From assembly GCA_022653215.1 (NCBI GenBank), contig JALCSJ010000027.1, positions 1 through 17,427 of the forward strand: a stretch of 17,427 nt of DNA. The letters run 5' to 3'. This document shows, one piece after another, positions 8,049-15,288 of this stretch. Position numbers and translations under genes: made by a program. This DNA is from Acidaminococcaceae bacterium. Lineage in GTDB: Bacteria > Bacillota > Negativicutes > Acidaminococcales > Acidaminococcaceae. Each line of letters begins with the position of its first letter. Position 1 is the stretch's first letter. The notes below the pieces were generated by a model. It saw nothing but the letters and a program-made list of their open reading frames with translations, was not told the origin of the DNA and did no database searches.

Positions 8049-9041
8049 ATGAAAGTTTCTGTTATTGGTGCAGGAAGCTGGGGAACGGTTTTATCACAAA
8101 TTCTTAATGATAATGGACATGATGTTGTTCTTTGGGTCCGTAATAAAGAAAAGGCTCTAAGAATAAATGCTGTTCGCTGTAATAAAGATTATCTTCCTGA
8201 TTTAAAACTGGCTGACAATATAACAATAACCAATGATTTGGAACTGGCGGTAAAAGCTGCTCAGTTAATAGTTCTGGTGGTTCCTGCCAAAGGTATGGCC
8301 CAAATTGTTTTGTCTATCAGTAAAATCTCAAACTGTGCCGATAAAATAATTTTGTCTTGTACCAAGGGATTTGATTTAACAAATATGGATTCCATGAGCA
8401 CGGTAATACATAAGGGTCTGCCTCAGGCTGCTCATATTGCAGTTATGAGCGGACCTAATCTTGCTATAGAATTAAGTCAGAGGCAGCCTGCCGCTACTGT
8501 TATTGCTTCTAATGAGGAAAAGACGGTTGAACTTCTGCAAAAAGTTTTTATCAATAACTATTTCCGTCCATACACATCTCATGATGTTTTAGGGGTTGAA
8601 TTATGCGGTTCCTTAAAAAATGCAATAGCTTTAGTGAGCGGTATGGTAAGCGGACTTGATTTTGGCGAGAATTCCAAGGCTGCCTTGATTACTAGAGGCT
8701 TGGCCGAAATAACCCGCTTAGGGGTCAAAATCGGAGCTCAGAAGGAGACCTTTTCAGGATTGGCCGGTGTTGGAGATTTAATCGCTACCTGTACCAGCCC
8801 TAAAAGCAGAAATCACAGAGCTGGTTTAGCTTTGGCTCAGGGTAAAACTTGTGAAGAAATAATTGCTTCTACCCATATGGTAATCGAAGGCATTGATACC
8901 ACGAAAGCAATTCATGTTTTATCACAAAAATATGGCGTGGAAATGCCTATTACCGAAGCTCTGTATCAAGTGTTATTTCAAGGCTTGAGTGTCAAAGAAG
9001 CTTTAAATAAATTAATGAGTAGAACCGGCAAGCATGAATAA
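8049..9041 (+). CDS. gpsA: NAD(P)-dependent glycerol-3-phosphate dehydrogenase
   Basis: GpsA reduces dihydroxyacetone phosphate to sn-glycerol-3-phosphate, the backbone precursor for phospholipids. The 330-residue cytosolic protein has the dinucleotide-binding GAGSWGT at residues 7-13, SGPNLAIEL in the middle of the protein, the catalytic-lysine block LKNAIALVSGMVSG, and GLAGVGDLIATCTSP in the C-terminal domain. Length is typical. AGGAG occurs 7 to 8 nt before the ATG. It follows plsY by 9 bp, so substrate supply and first acylation are encoded side by side. In many sporulating relatives spoIVA comes next; here amino acid genes follow instead. Confidence 0.97.
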   Translation: MKVSVIGAGSWGTVLSQILNDNGHDVVLWVRNKEKALRINAVRCNKDYLPDLKLADNITITNDLELAVKAAQLIVLVVPAKGMAQIVLSISKISNCADKIILSCTKGFDLTNMDSMSTVIHKGLPQAAHIAVMSGPNLAIELSQRQPAATVIASNEEKTVELLQKVFINNYFRPYTSHDVLGVELCGSLKNAIALVSGMVSGLDFGENSKAALITRGLAEITRLGVKIGAQKETFSGLAGVGDLIATCTSPKSRNHRAGLALAQGKTCEEIIASTHMVIEGIDTTKAIHVLSQKYGVEMPITEALYQVLFQGLSVKEALNKLMSRTGKHE

Positions 9042-9061
9042 AGAGAGGAAGGACAAAAGTC

Positions 9062-9514
9062 ATGGCGCAAAAAAAGAATGATACGTATTATCTGGTATGT
9101 GAAACAATTCTTCCCGAAGCAATAAAAAAGACTATTATTGTCAAAGAGCTTTTAAAAAGAGGAGAAATGAAAACTGTTAACGAGGCAGTTGCTAAGGTAA
9201 GTCTCAGCCGTAGTGCTTATTATAAATATAAGGACTATGTATTTCCGTTTTATGATGCCAGTAAAGAAAAAATTGTTACTTTGTCATTGCTTTTAGAGCA
9301 TAAACCGGGAGTTTTATCTAAAGTCCTTAACACAATTGCTAATGACTCCGGCAGTATTATGACGATTAACCAAGGTATTCCTTTACAAGGAGTTGCCAAT
9401 ACCACTATATCCGTAGAGACAAAAACAATGGATATAGAATTAGAAGCTTTATTGGATAAGCTGCGTTTGATTGAAGGCGTTAAACGCCTGGAGGTTTTGG
9501 GCCAGGTGGATTAA
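9062..9514 (+). CDS. ACT domain-containing protein, UPF0735/PheB family
   Basis: A 150-residue protein with two parts. Residues of about 1-62 are basic and helical, with SLSRSAYYKYKDYVF resembling a DNA-binding helix-turn-helix recognition region. Residues of about 70-148 form an ACT domain (LEHKPGVLSKVLNTIAND), a fold that commonly binds amino acids to control enzymes or regulators. This architecture matches the UPF0735 family, whose Bacillus subtilis member is called PheB/YszB and was once annotated as a chorismate mutase without the catalytic residues. It lies 20 bp after gpsA and 45 bp before hom, followed by thrB. A role in sensing threonine or another aspartate-family amino acid is plausible but inferred. 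I give no gene symbol because function is unproven. The start is supported by GAGGAAGG about 9 nt upstream of the ATG. Confidence 0.85.
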   Translation: MAQKKNDTYYLVCETILPEAIKKTIIVKELLKRGEMKTVNEAVAKVSLSRSAYYKYKDYVFPFYDASKEKIVTLSLLLEHKPGVLSKVLNTIANDSGSIMTINQGIPLQGVANTTISVETKTMDIELEALLDKLRLIEGVKRLEVLGQVD

Positions 9515-9559
9515 ATAAAAATCACAATGAAGTGAAAAAACATTGAGGGGTGTAATTTC

Positions 9560-10858
9560 ATGAAAAAGCAAATTAATATTGGGCTGTTGGGAGCCGGCAC
9601 AGTAGGTGGCGGGGTTATTCTTGTCCTTAAGCAAAATGCTGCGGCTATTAGTCATCGTGTGGGAGTGCCTGTAAAAATCAAAAAGGTGTATGCCAGGCAT
9701 CCTGAAAAAGCCACAAATTTAGATCCGGATTTAGCAGTTACAGACAATGTAGATGAACTGCTTAATGACCCGGAAATAGATATAATTGTGGAATTGATGG
9801 GCCGTGAGCAGCCTGCCAAAGATTATATGACTGCTGCTTTAAAAGCAGGAAAAAATGTTGTAACTGCCAATAAAGATGTTATTGCCAAATTCGGTAATGA
9901 ACTTTTGGGAGAAGCGGCAAAACAACAGAAAGATTTTATGTTCGAAGCTGCCGTTGCCGGTGGAATTCCTATTATCAGACCATTGAAAGCCTGTTTAGCC
10001 GCTAATAATATTACTTCTATCATGGGTATAATTAACGGTACTACCAATTATATGCTTACCAAAATGCTTCAGAATCATGAGGATTTTGATAAGGTCCTAA
10101 AAGAAGCCCAAGATAAGGGTTATGCAGAATCTGATCCTACTGCAGATATAGGTGGTTTGGATGCAGCAAGAAAGTTGGTTATTCTGGCTTCTATTGCTTT
10201 TAACACAAGAATCGATCTCAAAGATGTATATGTAGAAGGTATTGAAAAAATCAATATCAGGGATATAGAGTATGCCCAAGAATTAGGCTATGTAATTAAG
10301 CTTTTGGGCATTGCCAAAAATGATCCTAAGACAGGTATCAGTGTCAGAGTTCATCCTACCATGCTGCCCATGAATCATCCTCTGGCTACTGTTAATGACG
10401 TTTATAATGCTATTTATGTTACAGGGGATATAGTGGGAGAAACTATGTTCTTTGGTAAGGGAGCAGGGAGAATGCCAACTGCCAGTGCTGTCTGCAGTGA
10501 TATTATTGAATGTTCCAGAAATATTCTTCATGATTGCAATGGACGGATAGGCTGTACCTGCTACGAAGAAAAACATTTATGCTCCATTGAAAACATTTAT
10601 TCACCTAGTTACATTAGACTTTTAGTTCAGGATAAACCCGGTGTTTTAGCAGCTATTGCTTCAGCTTTCGGGTCTCAGAACGTCAGCTTGAATAATGTAA
10701 TTCAAAAGAAAAAAGTTGGCAATTTAGCGGAAATCGTTGTTATCACTTATGGGGTTTCCGAATATAATTTGCGTATGGCTGAAACTACTCTGAATGGTTT
10801 GCCGGTTGTGGAAAAAATTTCCAATGTAATCAGAGTTGAAGATAATACGCTGGAATAA
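9560..10858 (+). CDS. hom: Homoserine dehydrogenase with C-terminal ACT domain
   Basis: Homoserine dehydrogenase reduces aspartate semialdehyde to homoserine, the branch point to threonine and methionine. The 432-residue protein begins with the dinucleotide-binding motif GLLGAGTVGGG (Gly11, Gly13, Gly16). It then has TANKDVIA, the substrate-binding block GTTNYMLTKM, and AESDPTADIGGLDAARK, the family signature. A C-terminal ACT domain (about residues 347-428, with VQDKPGVLAAIASAFG) suggests feedback control by threonine, as in other monofunctional Hom enzymes. Length is standard. GAGGGGTG precedes the ATG with about 8 nt spacing. The 45-bp gap upstream is too short for a T-box leader. It lies 13 bp upstream of thrB, its metabolic successor. 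Confidence 0.97.
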   Translation: MKKQINIGLLGAGTVGGGVILVLKQNAAAISHRVGVPVKIKKVYARHPEKATNLDPDLAVTDNVDELLNDPEIDIIVELMGREQPAKDYMTAALKAGKNVVTANKDVIAKFGNELLGEAAKQQKDFMFEAAVAGGIPIIRPLKACLAANNITSIMGIINGTTNYMLTKMLQNHEDFDKVLKEAQDKGYAESDPTADIGGLDAARKLVILASIAFNTRIDLKDVYVEGIEKINIRDIEYAQELGYVIKLLGIAKNDPKTGISVRVHPTMLPMNHPLATVNDVYNAIYVTGDIVGETMFFGKGAGRMPTASAVCSDIIECSRNILHDCNGRIGCTCYEEKHLCSIENIYSPSYIRLLVQDKPGVLAAIASAFGSQNVSLNNVIQKKKVGNLAEIVVITYGVSEYNLRMAETTLNGLPVVEKISNVIRVEDNTLE

Positions 10859-10871
10859 TAGGTGATTAACC

Positions 10872-11792
10872 ATGCTGAAAACCAATGATAAGCTTGTCAC
10901 AGTACGTGTACCGGCAACCAGTGCTAACTGTGGGCCAGGTTTTGATTGCCTGGGTATGGCCTGTACTTTATATGATACTTTTACCTTTGAACTCATACCT
11001 GAAGGATATGAACTGGAAATAGAAGGTGAAGGTGAGGGAAGGATGCATCCTTCTCCCAACAATCTTGCTTTCCTGGCTTTTTTAAAGCTATGGGAACAAG
11101 TTAAGCATACTGAAACCGGCCTAAAGGTACATATGAAAAATGATATTCCCCTCTCCAGAGGATTGGGCAGCAGTTCAGCTGCTATTGTGGGAGGGCTAAT
11201 GGCTGCCAACTACCTTTCCGGTAAAACAATGAAACCACAGGAACTGCTTAATATGGCCACTGCAATCGAAGGACATCCTGATAATGTTGCTCCTGCTATT
11301 TTAGGCGGTTTTACCATTAGCTTTATGGAAAATGGTACAGCACAAGCGTTGCGTATTGTACCGGCCCGCAGATATAATCTTATAGCTGTCATACCGGATA
11401 TGCCATTATCTACAGCTAAGGCCAGAGGTGCAATTCCTGCTGTTATACCTCATAAGGATGCAGTTTTTTCTGCCAGTCGTGCAGCTCTTTTGGTAGGTGC
11501 TTTAATGAGTGGCAAAAGTCGTCTGCTTCCAATAGCAATGGAAGATAAACTTCACCAGCCTTATAGAGGACCATTGATTCCCGGTTCTTTTCAGGCTTTT
11601 GCCGCAGCTAAAAAAGCAGGGGCGTACAGTGCTGTTATTTCCGGCAGCGGGTCCACTTTGCTGGCAGTTGCCCATTTACAGGCAGATGGCAATAAAATCG
11701 GCCTAGCCATGCAGGAAGCACTGAAAAAGGAAGGGATGGATAGTACTGTTAAGCTGCTAAAGCTTGATTTACGAGGGGCAAAAATACTTTAA
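10872..11792 (+). CDS. thrB: Homoserine kinase
   Basis: Homoserine kinase phosphorylates homoserine to O-phosphohomoserine, the substrate of threonine synthase. The 306-residue protein is a GHMP kinase. It has the N-terminal block VPATSANCGPGFDCLGMA, the phosphate-binding loop PLSRGLGSSSAA at about residues 93-104, EGHPDNVAPAILGG, and the C-terminal glycine-rich motif SGSGSTLLAV. Length is typical. It follows hom by 13 bp with AGGTGA as ribosome binding site. Threonine synthase (thrC) is not next to it. The thrB stop falls only 11 bp before the -35 box of the tRNA promoter, and there is no terminator between, so thrB transcripts may read through the tRNA to the terminator beyond. Confidence 0.97.
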   Translation: MLKTNDKLVTVRVPATSANCGPGFDCLGMACTLYDTFTFELIPEGYELEIEGEGEGRMHPSPNNLAFLAFLKLWEQVKHTETGLKVHMKNDIPLSRGLGSSSAAIVGGLMAANYLSGKTMKPQELLNMATAIEGHPDNVAPAILGGFTISFMENGTAQALRIVPARRYNLIAVIPDMPLSTAKARGAIPAVIPHKDAVFSASRAALLVGALMSGKSRLLPIAMEDKLHQPYRGPLIPGSFQAFAAAKKAGAYSAVISGSGSTLLAVAHLQADGNKIGLAMQEALKKEGMDSTVKLLKLDLRGAKIL

Positions 11793-11803
11793 TGATTTTC
11801 TCC

Positions 11804-11833
11804 TTGACAGATGCACCCCTAAAAAGCTATAAT
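11804..11833 (+). promoter_or_regulatory. Near-consensus sigma-A promoter for tRNA-Pro
   Basis: TTGACA at 11804-11809 and TATAAT at 11828-11833 are both perfect hexamers separated by 18 bp. The expected transcription start near 11840 is about 6 nt before the mature tRNA 5' end. Such a strong promoter is typical for stable RNA. Confidence 0.85.
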
Positions 11834-11845
11834 GTATCTTGTGTT

Positions 11846-11922
11846 CGGGGCGTAGCGCAGTTTGGTAGCGCGCTTCCTTGGGGTGGAAGAGGCCGTGAGT
11901 TCGAATCTCGCCGCTCCGACCA
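11846..11922 (+). tRNA. tRNA-Pro (anticodon GGG)
   Basis: The 77-nt sequence folds as a complete cloverleaf. The acceptor stem pairs CGGGGCG with CGCTCCG (one G-T wobble). The D arm is GCGC/GCGC, the anticodon stem CTTCC/GGAAG encloses loop TTGGGGT with anticodon GGG at 11880-11882, and the variable loop is 5 nt. The T arm is GTGAG/CTCGC with loop TTCGAAT. The discriminator base is A and the CCA end is encoded. GGG decodes the proline codons CCC and CCU. It is flanked by its own promoter and an intrinsic terminator, so it can form a single-gene transcription unit. Confidence 0.97.
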
Positions 11923-11936
11923 ATTTTTAAAAAAAT

Positions 11937-11970
11937 ACACCACAAAGATTAATCTTTGTGGTGTTTTTTT
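11937..11970 (+). terminator. Rho-independent terminator after tRNA-Pro
   Basis: ACACCACAAAGATT (11937-11950) is followed immediately by its exact reverse complement (11951-11964), a perfect 28-bp palindrome that would fold with a minimal 4-nt loop, ending in a run of seven T (11964-11970). An A-rich tract upstream (11928-11935) would give a short U-run on the opposite strand too, though no minus-strand genes are nearby. It ends tRNA-Pro and any thrB read-through transcript. Confidence 0.92.
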
Positions 11971-11980
11971 GAGCCAAAAC

Positions 11981-11989
11981 TGATATAAT
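11981..11989 (+). promoter_or_regulatory. Extended -10 promoter element for prfC
   Basis: TGATATAAT is an extended -10 (TGn before a perfect TATAAT at 11984-11989). No recognisable -35 lies 16-18 bp upstream, where the terminator stem and T-run are; the extended TG may compensate. Transcription would start near 11996 and drive prfC and probably the two-component genes behind it. Confidence 0.6.
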
Positions 11990-12000
11990 AGGTATGGCTA

Positions 12001-12027
12001 TTTAATAAACTTATTTAGTTTATTAAA
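12001..12027 (+). promoter_or_regulatory. AT-rich inverted repeat in the prfC leader
   Basis: TTTAATAAACT (12001-12011) and AGTTTATTAAA (12017-12027) are perfect 11-bp inverted repeats around a 5-nt loop TATTT. The dyad begins about 5 nt after the predicted transcription start and ends 22 nt before the ribosome binding site. It has one G-C pair and no following T-run, so it is not a terminator. It could be a repressor operator or a 5' end mRNA hairpin. Confidence 0.5.
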
Positions 12028-12062
12028 ATGTGCTTAGCAAAAATTAGACAGGAGGATTGTTC

Positions 12063-13673
12063 ATGTCAGAATTACAGGATAACGTGGCTAAACGTAGAAC
12101 TTTTGCCATTATTTCTCATCCTGATGCAGGTAAAACAACTTTAACGGAAAAACTCTTGTTATATGGAGGAGCTATTCATCTGGCAGGTTCTGTAAAATCA
12201 AGAAAAAGCAATAAACATGCAGTTTCTGATTGGATGGAAATAGAAAAACAAAGAGGAATTTCGGTAACTTCCAGTGTTTTGCAATTTGACTATGCGGGAT
12301 GTAGAGTAAATATTCTTGATACTCCCGGTCACCAGGATTTCAGTGAAGATACATATCGTACTTTAATTGCCGCTGACAGTGCAGTTATGCTGATTGATGC
12401 AGCTAAAGGTGTTGAACCTCAGACTAAAAAATTGTTCTGGGTATGCCATAAAAGAAAACTTCCGATTTTTACTTTTGTTAATAAATTGGACCGTTATGGG
12501 CGTTCACCTATGGACCTAATGGATGAAATTGAAAAAGTTTTGGGCATTAATGCTTATCCCATTAACTGGCCAATCGGTATAGATGGCCATTATATTGGGG
12601 TTTATGACAGATTAAAAAATCAGGTAGAACTTTTTTCCAGCGATAATACCCATGGCTCCAAGATGCTTAAATCAACTACGGGCAGTCTTGACGATCCTCA
12701 TATCAGGGAAGCAATCGGTGAAGACAATTTTAAGACTTTAAAAGATGATATTGAGTTATTGGATATGGCCGGTGATGAATTTGATTTGGAAAAAGTTGAT
12801 GCCGGTGAATTAACTCCTATGTTTTTCGGCAGCGCAATGACTAACTTTGGTGTTCGCAGCTTTCTGGAAAAATTTTTGGAATTAGCTCCCACGCCGCAAC
12901 CCAGAAAAACTAAAGAGGGGGAAATCGTTACACCTACTGACGAAGATTTTTCTGCTTTTATATTTAAGATTCAGGCCAATATGAATCCTGCCCACAGAGA
13001 CAGAGTTTCTTTTATGAGAATTTGTTCCGGTGTGTTTGAAAAGGGTATGAGCGTTTACCATATGCAGGGACAAAAAACCGTTAAACTTTCTCAACCCCAG
13101 CAGTTTATGGCACAGGAAAGAACCATTGTGGAAACTGCCTATCCGGGAGATATTATCGGTGTTTTTGATCCCGGGATCTTTTCTATAGGAGATACGGTTT
13201 GCTCGGAAAAGCATAAATTTTTCTTTCCTGATTTTCCCGTATTTCCACCGGAAATTTTTGCCAGAGTTCAACCTAAAGATTCTCTTAAACGGAAGCAGTT
13301 CGAAAAGGGTATAGCTCAACTTTCTCAGGAAGGAGCTATTCAGGTATTCAAACAAAAAAATATTGGTATGGAAAGTTTTGTTGTAGGCGTAGTTGGTGTC
13401 TTACAGCTGGAAGTACTGGAATATCGTCTTCTTCATGAATATGGTGCCCAGTTGCTCATGAATCAGCTGGGGTATTCTGTTGCCAGATGGGTATATTCAG
13501 ATAACCCTGAAGCTATTTCAAATATTAAAGGTTTGGATAATGGTATGCTGGTTTATGATCAACAGGATTTACCTGTTATCTTAGTTAATAACGAATGGAG
13601 CTTGAACTGGATTTTAGAGCGTAACCCGGGCATCAGATTTTTGACGGTACCTCAGGAAGCTAAGTCCATTTAA
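12063..13673 (+). CDS. prfC: Peptide chain release factor 3
   Basis: RF3 is a translational GTPase that recycles RF1/RF2 from the ribosome after termination. The 536-residue protein shows the P-loop SHPDAGKTT at residues 18-26 and the RF3-specific stretch GSVKSRKSNKHAVSDWMEIE. It also has the switch I region QRGISVTSSV, DTPGHQDFSEDTYRTL (switch II) and NKLDR. Length matches RF3 (about 530) and not the longer EF-G. The start is the ATG at 12063, 6 nt after a strong AGGAGGA (12050-12056); an in-frame TTG at 12057 is too close to that site. It has its own extended -10 promoter and leader dyad. A sensor kinase gene begins 13 bp after its stop, so the two are probably cotranscribed, an unusual partnership. 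Confidence 0.96.
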   Translation: MSELQDNVAKRRTFAIISHPDAGKTTLTEKLLLYGGAIHLAGSVKSRKSNKHAVSDWMEIEKQRGISVTSSVLQFDYAGCRVNILDTPGHQDFSEDTYRTLIAADSAVMLIDAAKGVEPQTKKLFWVCHKRKLPIFTFVNKLDRYGRSPMDLMDEIEKVLGINAYPINWPIGIDGHYIGVYDRLKNQVELFSSDNTHGSKMLKSTTGSLDDPHIREAIGEDNFKTLKDDIELLDMAGDEFDLEKVDAGELTPMFFGSAMTNFGVRSFLEKFLELAPTPQPRKTKEGEIVTPTDEDFSAFIFKIQANMNPAHRDRVSFMRICSGVFEKGMSVYHMQGQKTVKLSQPQQFMAQERTIVETAYPGDIIGVFDPGIFSIGDTVCSEKHKFFFPDFPVFPPEIFARVQPKDSLKRKQFEKGIAQLSQEGAIQVFKQKNIGMESFVVGVVGVLQLEVLEYRLLHEYGAQLLMNQLGYSVARWVYSDNPEAISNIKGLDNGMLVYDQQDLPVILVNNEWSLNWILERNPGIRFLTVPQEAKSI

Positions 13674-13686
13674 AGGATGTGATAAC

Positions 13687-15288
13687 TTGTCTAAAGCTAA
13701 AATTAAAATTAAAGGACTTAAACTTTATCAGTCCATTTCTATTTTAGTTTTTATTGTTATTCTTCTTTCGGTCCTTGTTAATTCTTACTTTTTAACAAGA
13801 CAGATGGGCAGTATGGTTAGTGTTCGCCTAGGTTCTAATGCACAAAAGATTTCCATGACAATTGTGGGAAATCAAGAAATTAAAGAGGCCTTGAGCAAAA
13901 AACCAATTGATGAAGCTGCCATTAATAGAGCAATCGGAGCAATAAGCAGTGCCACAAATTCCAGCATTGTTATTTTTGACAGTAGGGAAAATATTGTGGG
14001 AATTTTTAATTCTACCAATGATTCCATGCTGAAAAGTAATCCATTATCAAAAATCAGTGAGTTGCCCGGTAATATGTTTAAAAGCAATAAGGCTGAAACA
14101 ATTTTTGATGATAATCATAAACCCTTAGGTTATGTGATTGTTGCTTTTCCCGAAAATTTAAGCAAAGATTTAAGCTCTGATGCAGTAGATCTTATTCAGG
14201 TTACTGGCATAATCGGTTTGGCAGTTGGTATTTTGGGGGCCGTTCTTTTGTCAAAACAGATCAAACATTCACTGTCAGGTTATGAACCGAAGGAATTGGC
14301 AGCTATTCTTTTAGAACGTAATATCCTTTTGGATACTGTTGAAGAAGGAATTATAACTGTTGATGCTGATATGGATATTTATATGTTGAATAAAAGAGCA
14401 AAAGAACTTTTATCCAAAGCCGGTTTGCCGGAGAACACTGATTGGGAGAAAAAGCCTTTTAAGACCATTGCCGATGACACAATCCTTGTGCAAGTTTCCA
14501 AGAATAACAAACCCTTGGATGAACAAACCATTAATATTAACGGGCTGGAGGTTCTGGCCAGTATTTCTCCTTTGCAAACAGCAGGAGGAGTTAATGGACT
14601 TCTAATAACCTTAAATGAAAAGAACACAGTACAGGAAATGGCCAAACGGCTTAGCGGGGTAACCAATTATGCAGATACCCTGCGGGCACAAACCCATGAA
14701 TTCATGAATAAAATGCATGTAATCAAGGGTTTGATCTATACTAACAATTTAGCGGAATTAAAAAAATATATTTCTGACATTACGGAAGATTCCAATGAAG
14801 ATTTAAAAGATATTAACAGTAAAATTCATAATCCTGTTCTTGCCGCATTTCTCTTTGGTAAAAAAAGCCGTGCCCAGGAGAAATTAGTGGAGTTTTCTTT
14901 AACAGAGGAGTGTAATTTTCCTGAAGAAATGACAGAGAAAGTTGATGTACATGAACTTATCGTTATAATAGGCAATCTTTTGGAAAACTCTTTTGATGTT
15001 TTACAAAAGAAAAAAGACGATAGATTAGTTAATTTGTCAATTATGCCTTATGAAGATGAGCTGCTTATTCAGGTAGAAAACAACGGAGAAGCCATTTCAA
15101 AAGAAAACATCAGCAAAATTTTTATCAAGGGATATACCACAAAAGGGGCGGGACACGGTTTCGGCCTGGCATTAGTAAAACAACATTTAGACAGTTTACA
15201 TGGTACTATTCAAATAGAATCCGATGAATTAAACGGAACAGAATTTACTATTGAAATACCTTTAAAGGAGGATTTGAAAAATGATTAA
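13687..15288 (+). CDS. CitA/DcuS-type membrane sensor histidine kinase with divergent extracytoplasmic domain
   Basis: A 533-residue sensor kinase. Transmembrane segments lie at about residues 15-37 and 168-189, enclosing an extracytoplasmic domain of about 130 residues. A cytoplasmic PAS domain (about 205-310) follows. The kinase core has the CitA/DcuS-family phosphoacceptor motif LRAQTHEFMNKMH with His337, the N-box GNLLENSFDVL (Asn430, Glu433, Asn434), and the G-box GHGFGLALVKQHLDSLHG at about 489-506. The family senses C4-dicarboxylates or citrate, but the RYSHP-type segment usual in CitA/DcuS sensory domains is not visible here, so the ligand is unknown. The start is TTG at 13687 with AAAGGA 9 nt upstream; no better ATG is available before the first membrane segment. 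The gene overlaps its response regulator by 8 bp and follows prfC by 13 bp. Confidence 0.9.
   Translation: MSKAKIKIKGLKLYQSISILVFIVILLSVLVNSYFLTRQMGSMVSVRLGSNAQKISMTIVGNQEIKEALSKKPIDEAAINRAIGAISSATNSSIVIFDSRENIVGIFNSTNDSMLKSNPLSKISELPGNMFKSNKAETIFDDNHKPLGYVIVAFPENLSKDLSSDAVDLIQVTGIIGLAVGILGAVLLSKQIKHSLSGYEPKELAAILLERNILLDTVEEGIITVDADMDIYMLNKRAKELLSKAGLPENTDWEKKPFKTIADDTILVQVSKNNKPLDEQTININGLEVLASISPLQTAGGVNGLLITLNEKNTVQEMAKRLSGVTNYADTLRAQTHEFMNKMHVIKGLIYTNNLAELKKYISDITEDSNEDLKDINSKIHNPVLAAFLFGKKSRAQEKLVEFSLTEECNFPEEMTEKVDVHELIVIIGNLLENSFDVLQKKKDDRLVNLSIMPYEDELLIQVENNGEAISKENISKIFIKGYTTKGAGHGFGLALVKQHLDSLHGTIQIESDELNGTEFTIEIPLKEDLKND

Noticed and set aside
9515..9559. Possible T-box or threonine attenuator upstream of hom
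   Set aside because: Only 45 bp are available, with no run of threonine codons, no T-box sequence and no terminator stem.
10724..11209. Minus-strand frame of 161 codons across hom and thrB
   Set aside because: Antisense shadow of two strongly supported genes; low-complexity Ser/Pro-rich translation with no recognisable motif.
11792..11983. Short plus-strand frame of 63 codons overlapping the thrB end
   Set aside because: It runs straight through the tRNA promoter, tRNA-Pro and the terminator stem, has no good ribosome binding site and resembles no protein family.
12057..12062. In-frame TTG start for prfC at 12057
   Set aside because: It touches the AGGAGGA site with no spacing; the ATG at 12063 has ideal 6-nt spacing and matches the RF3 N-terminus.
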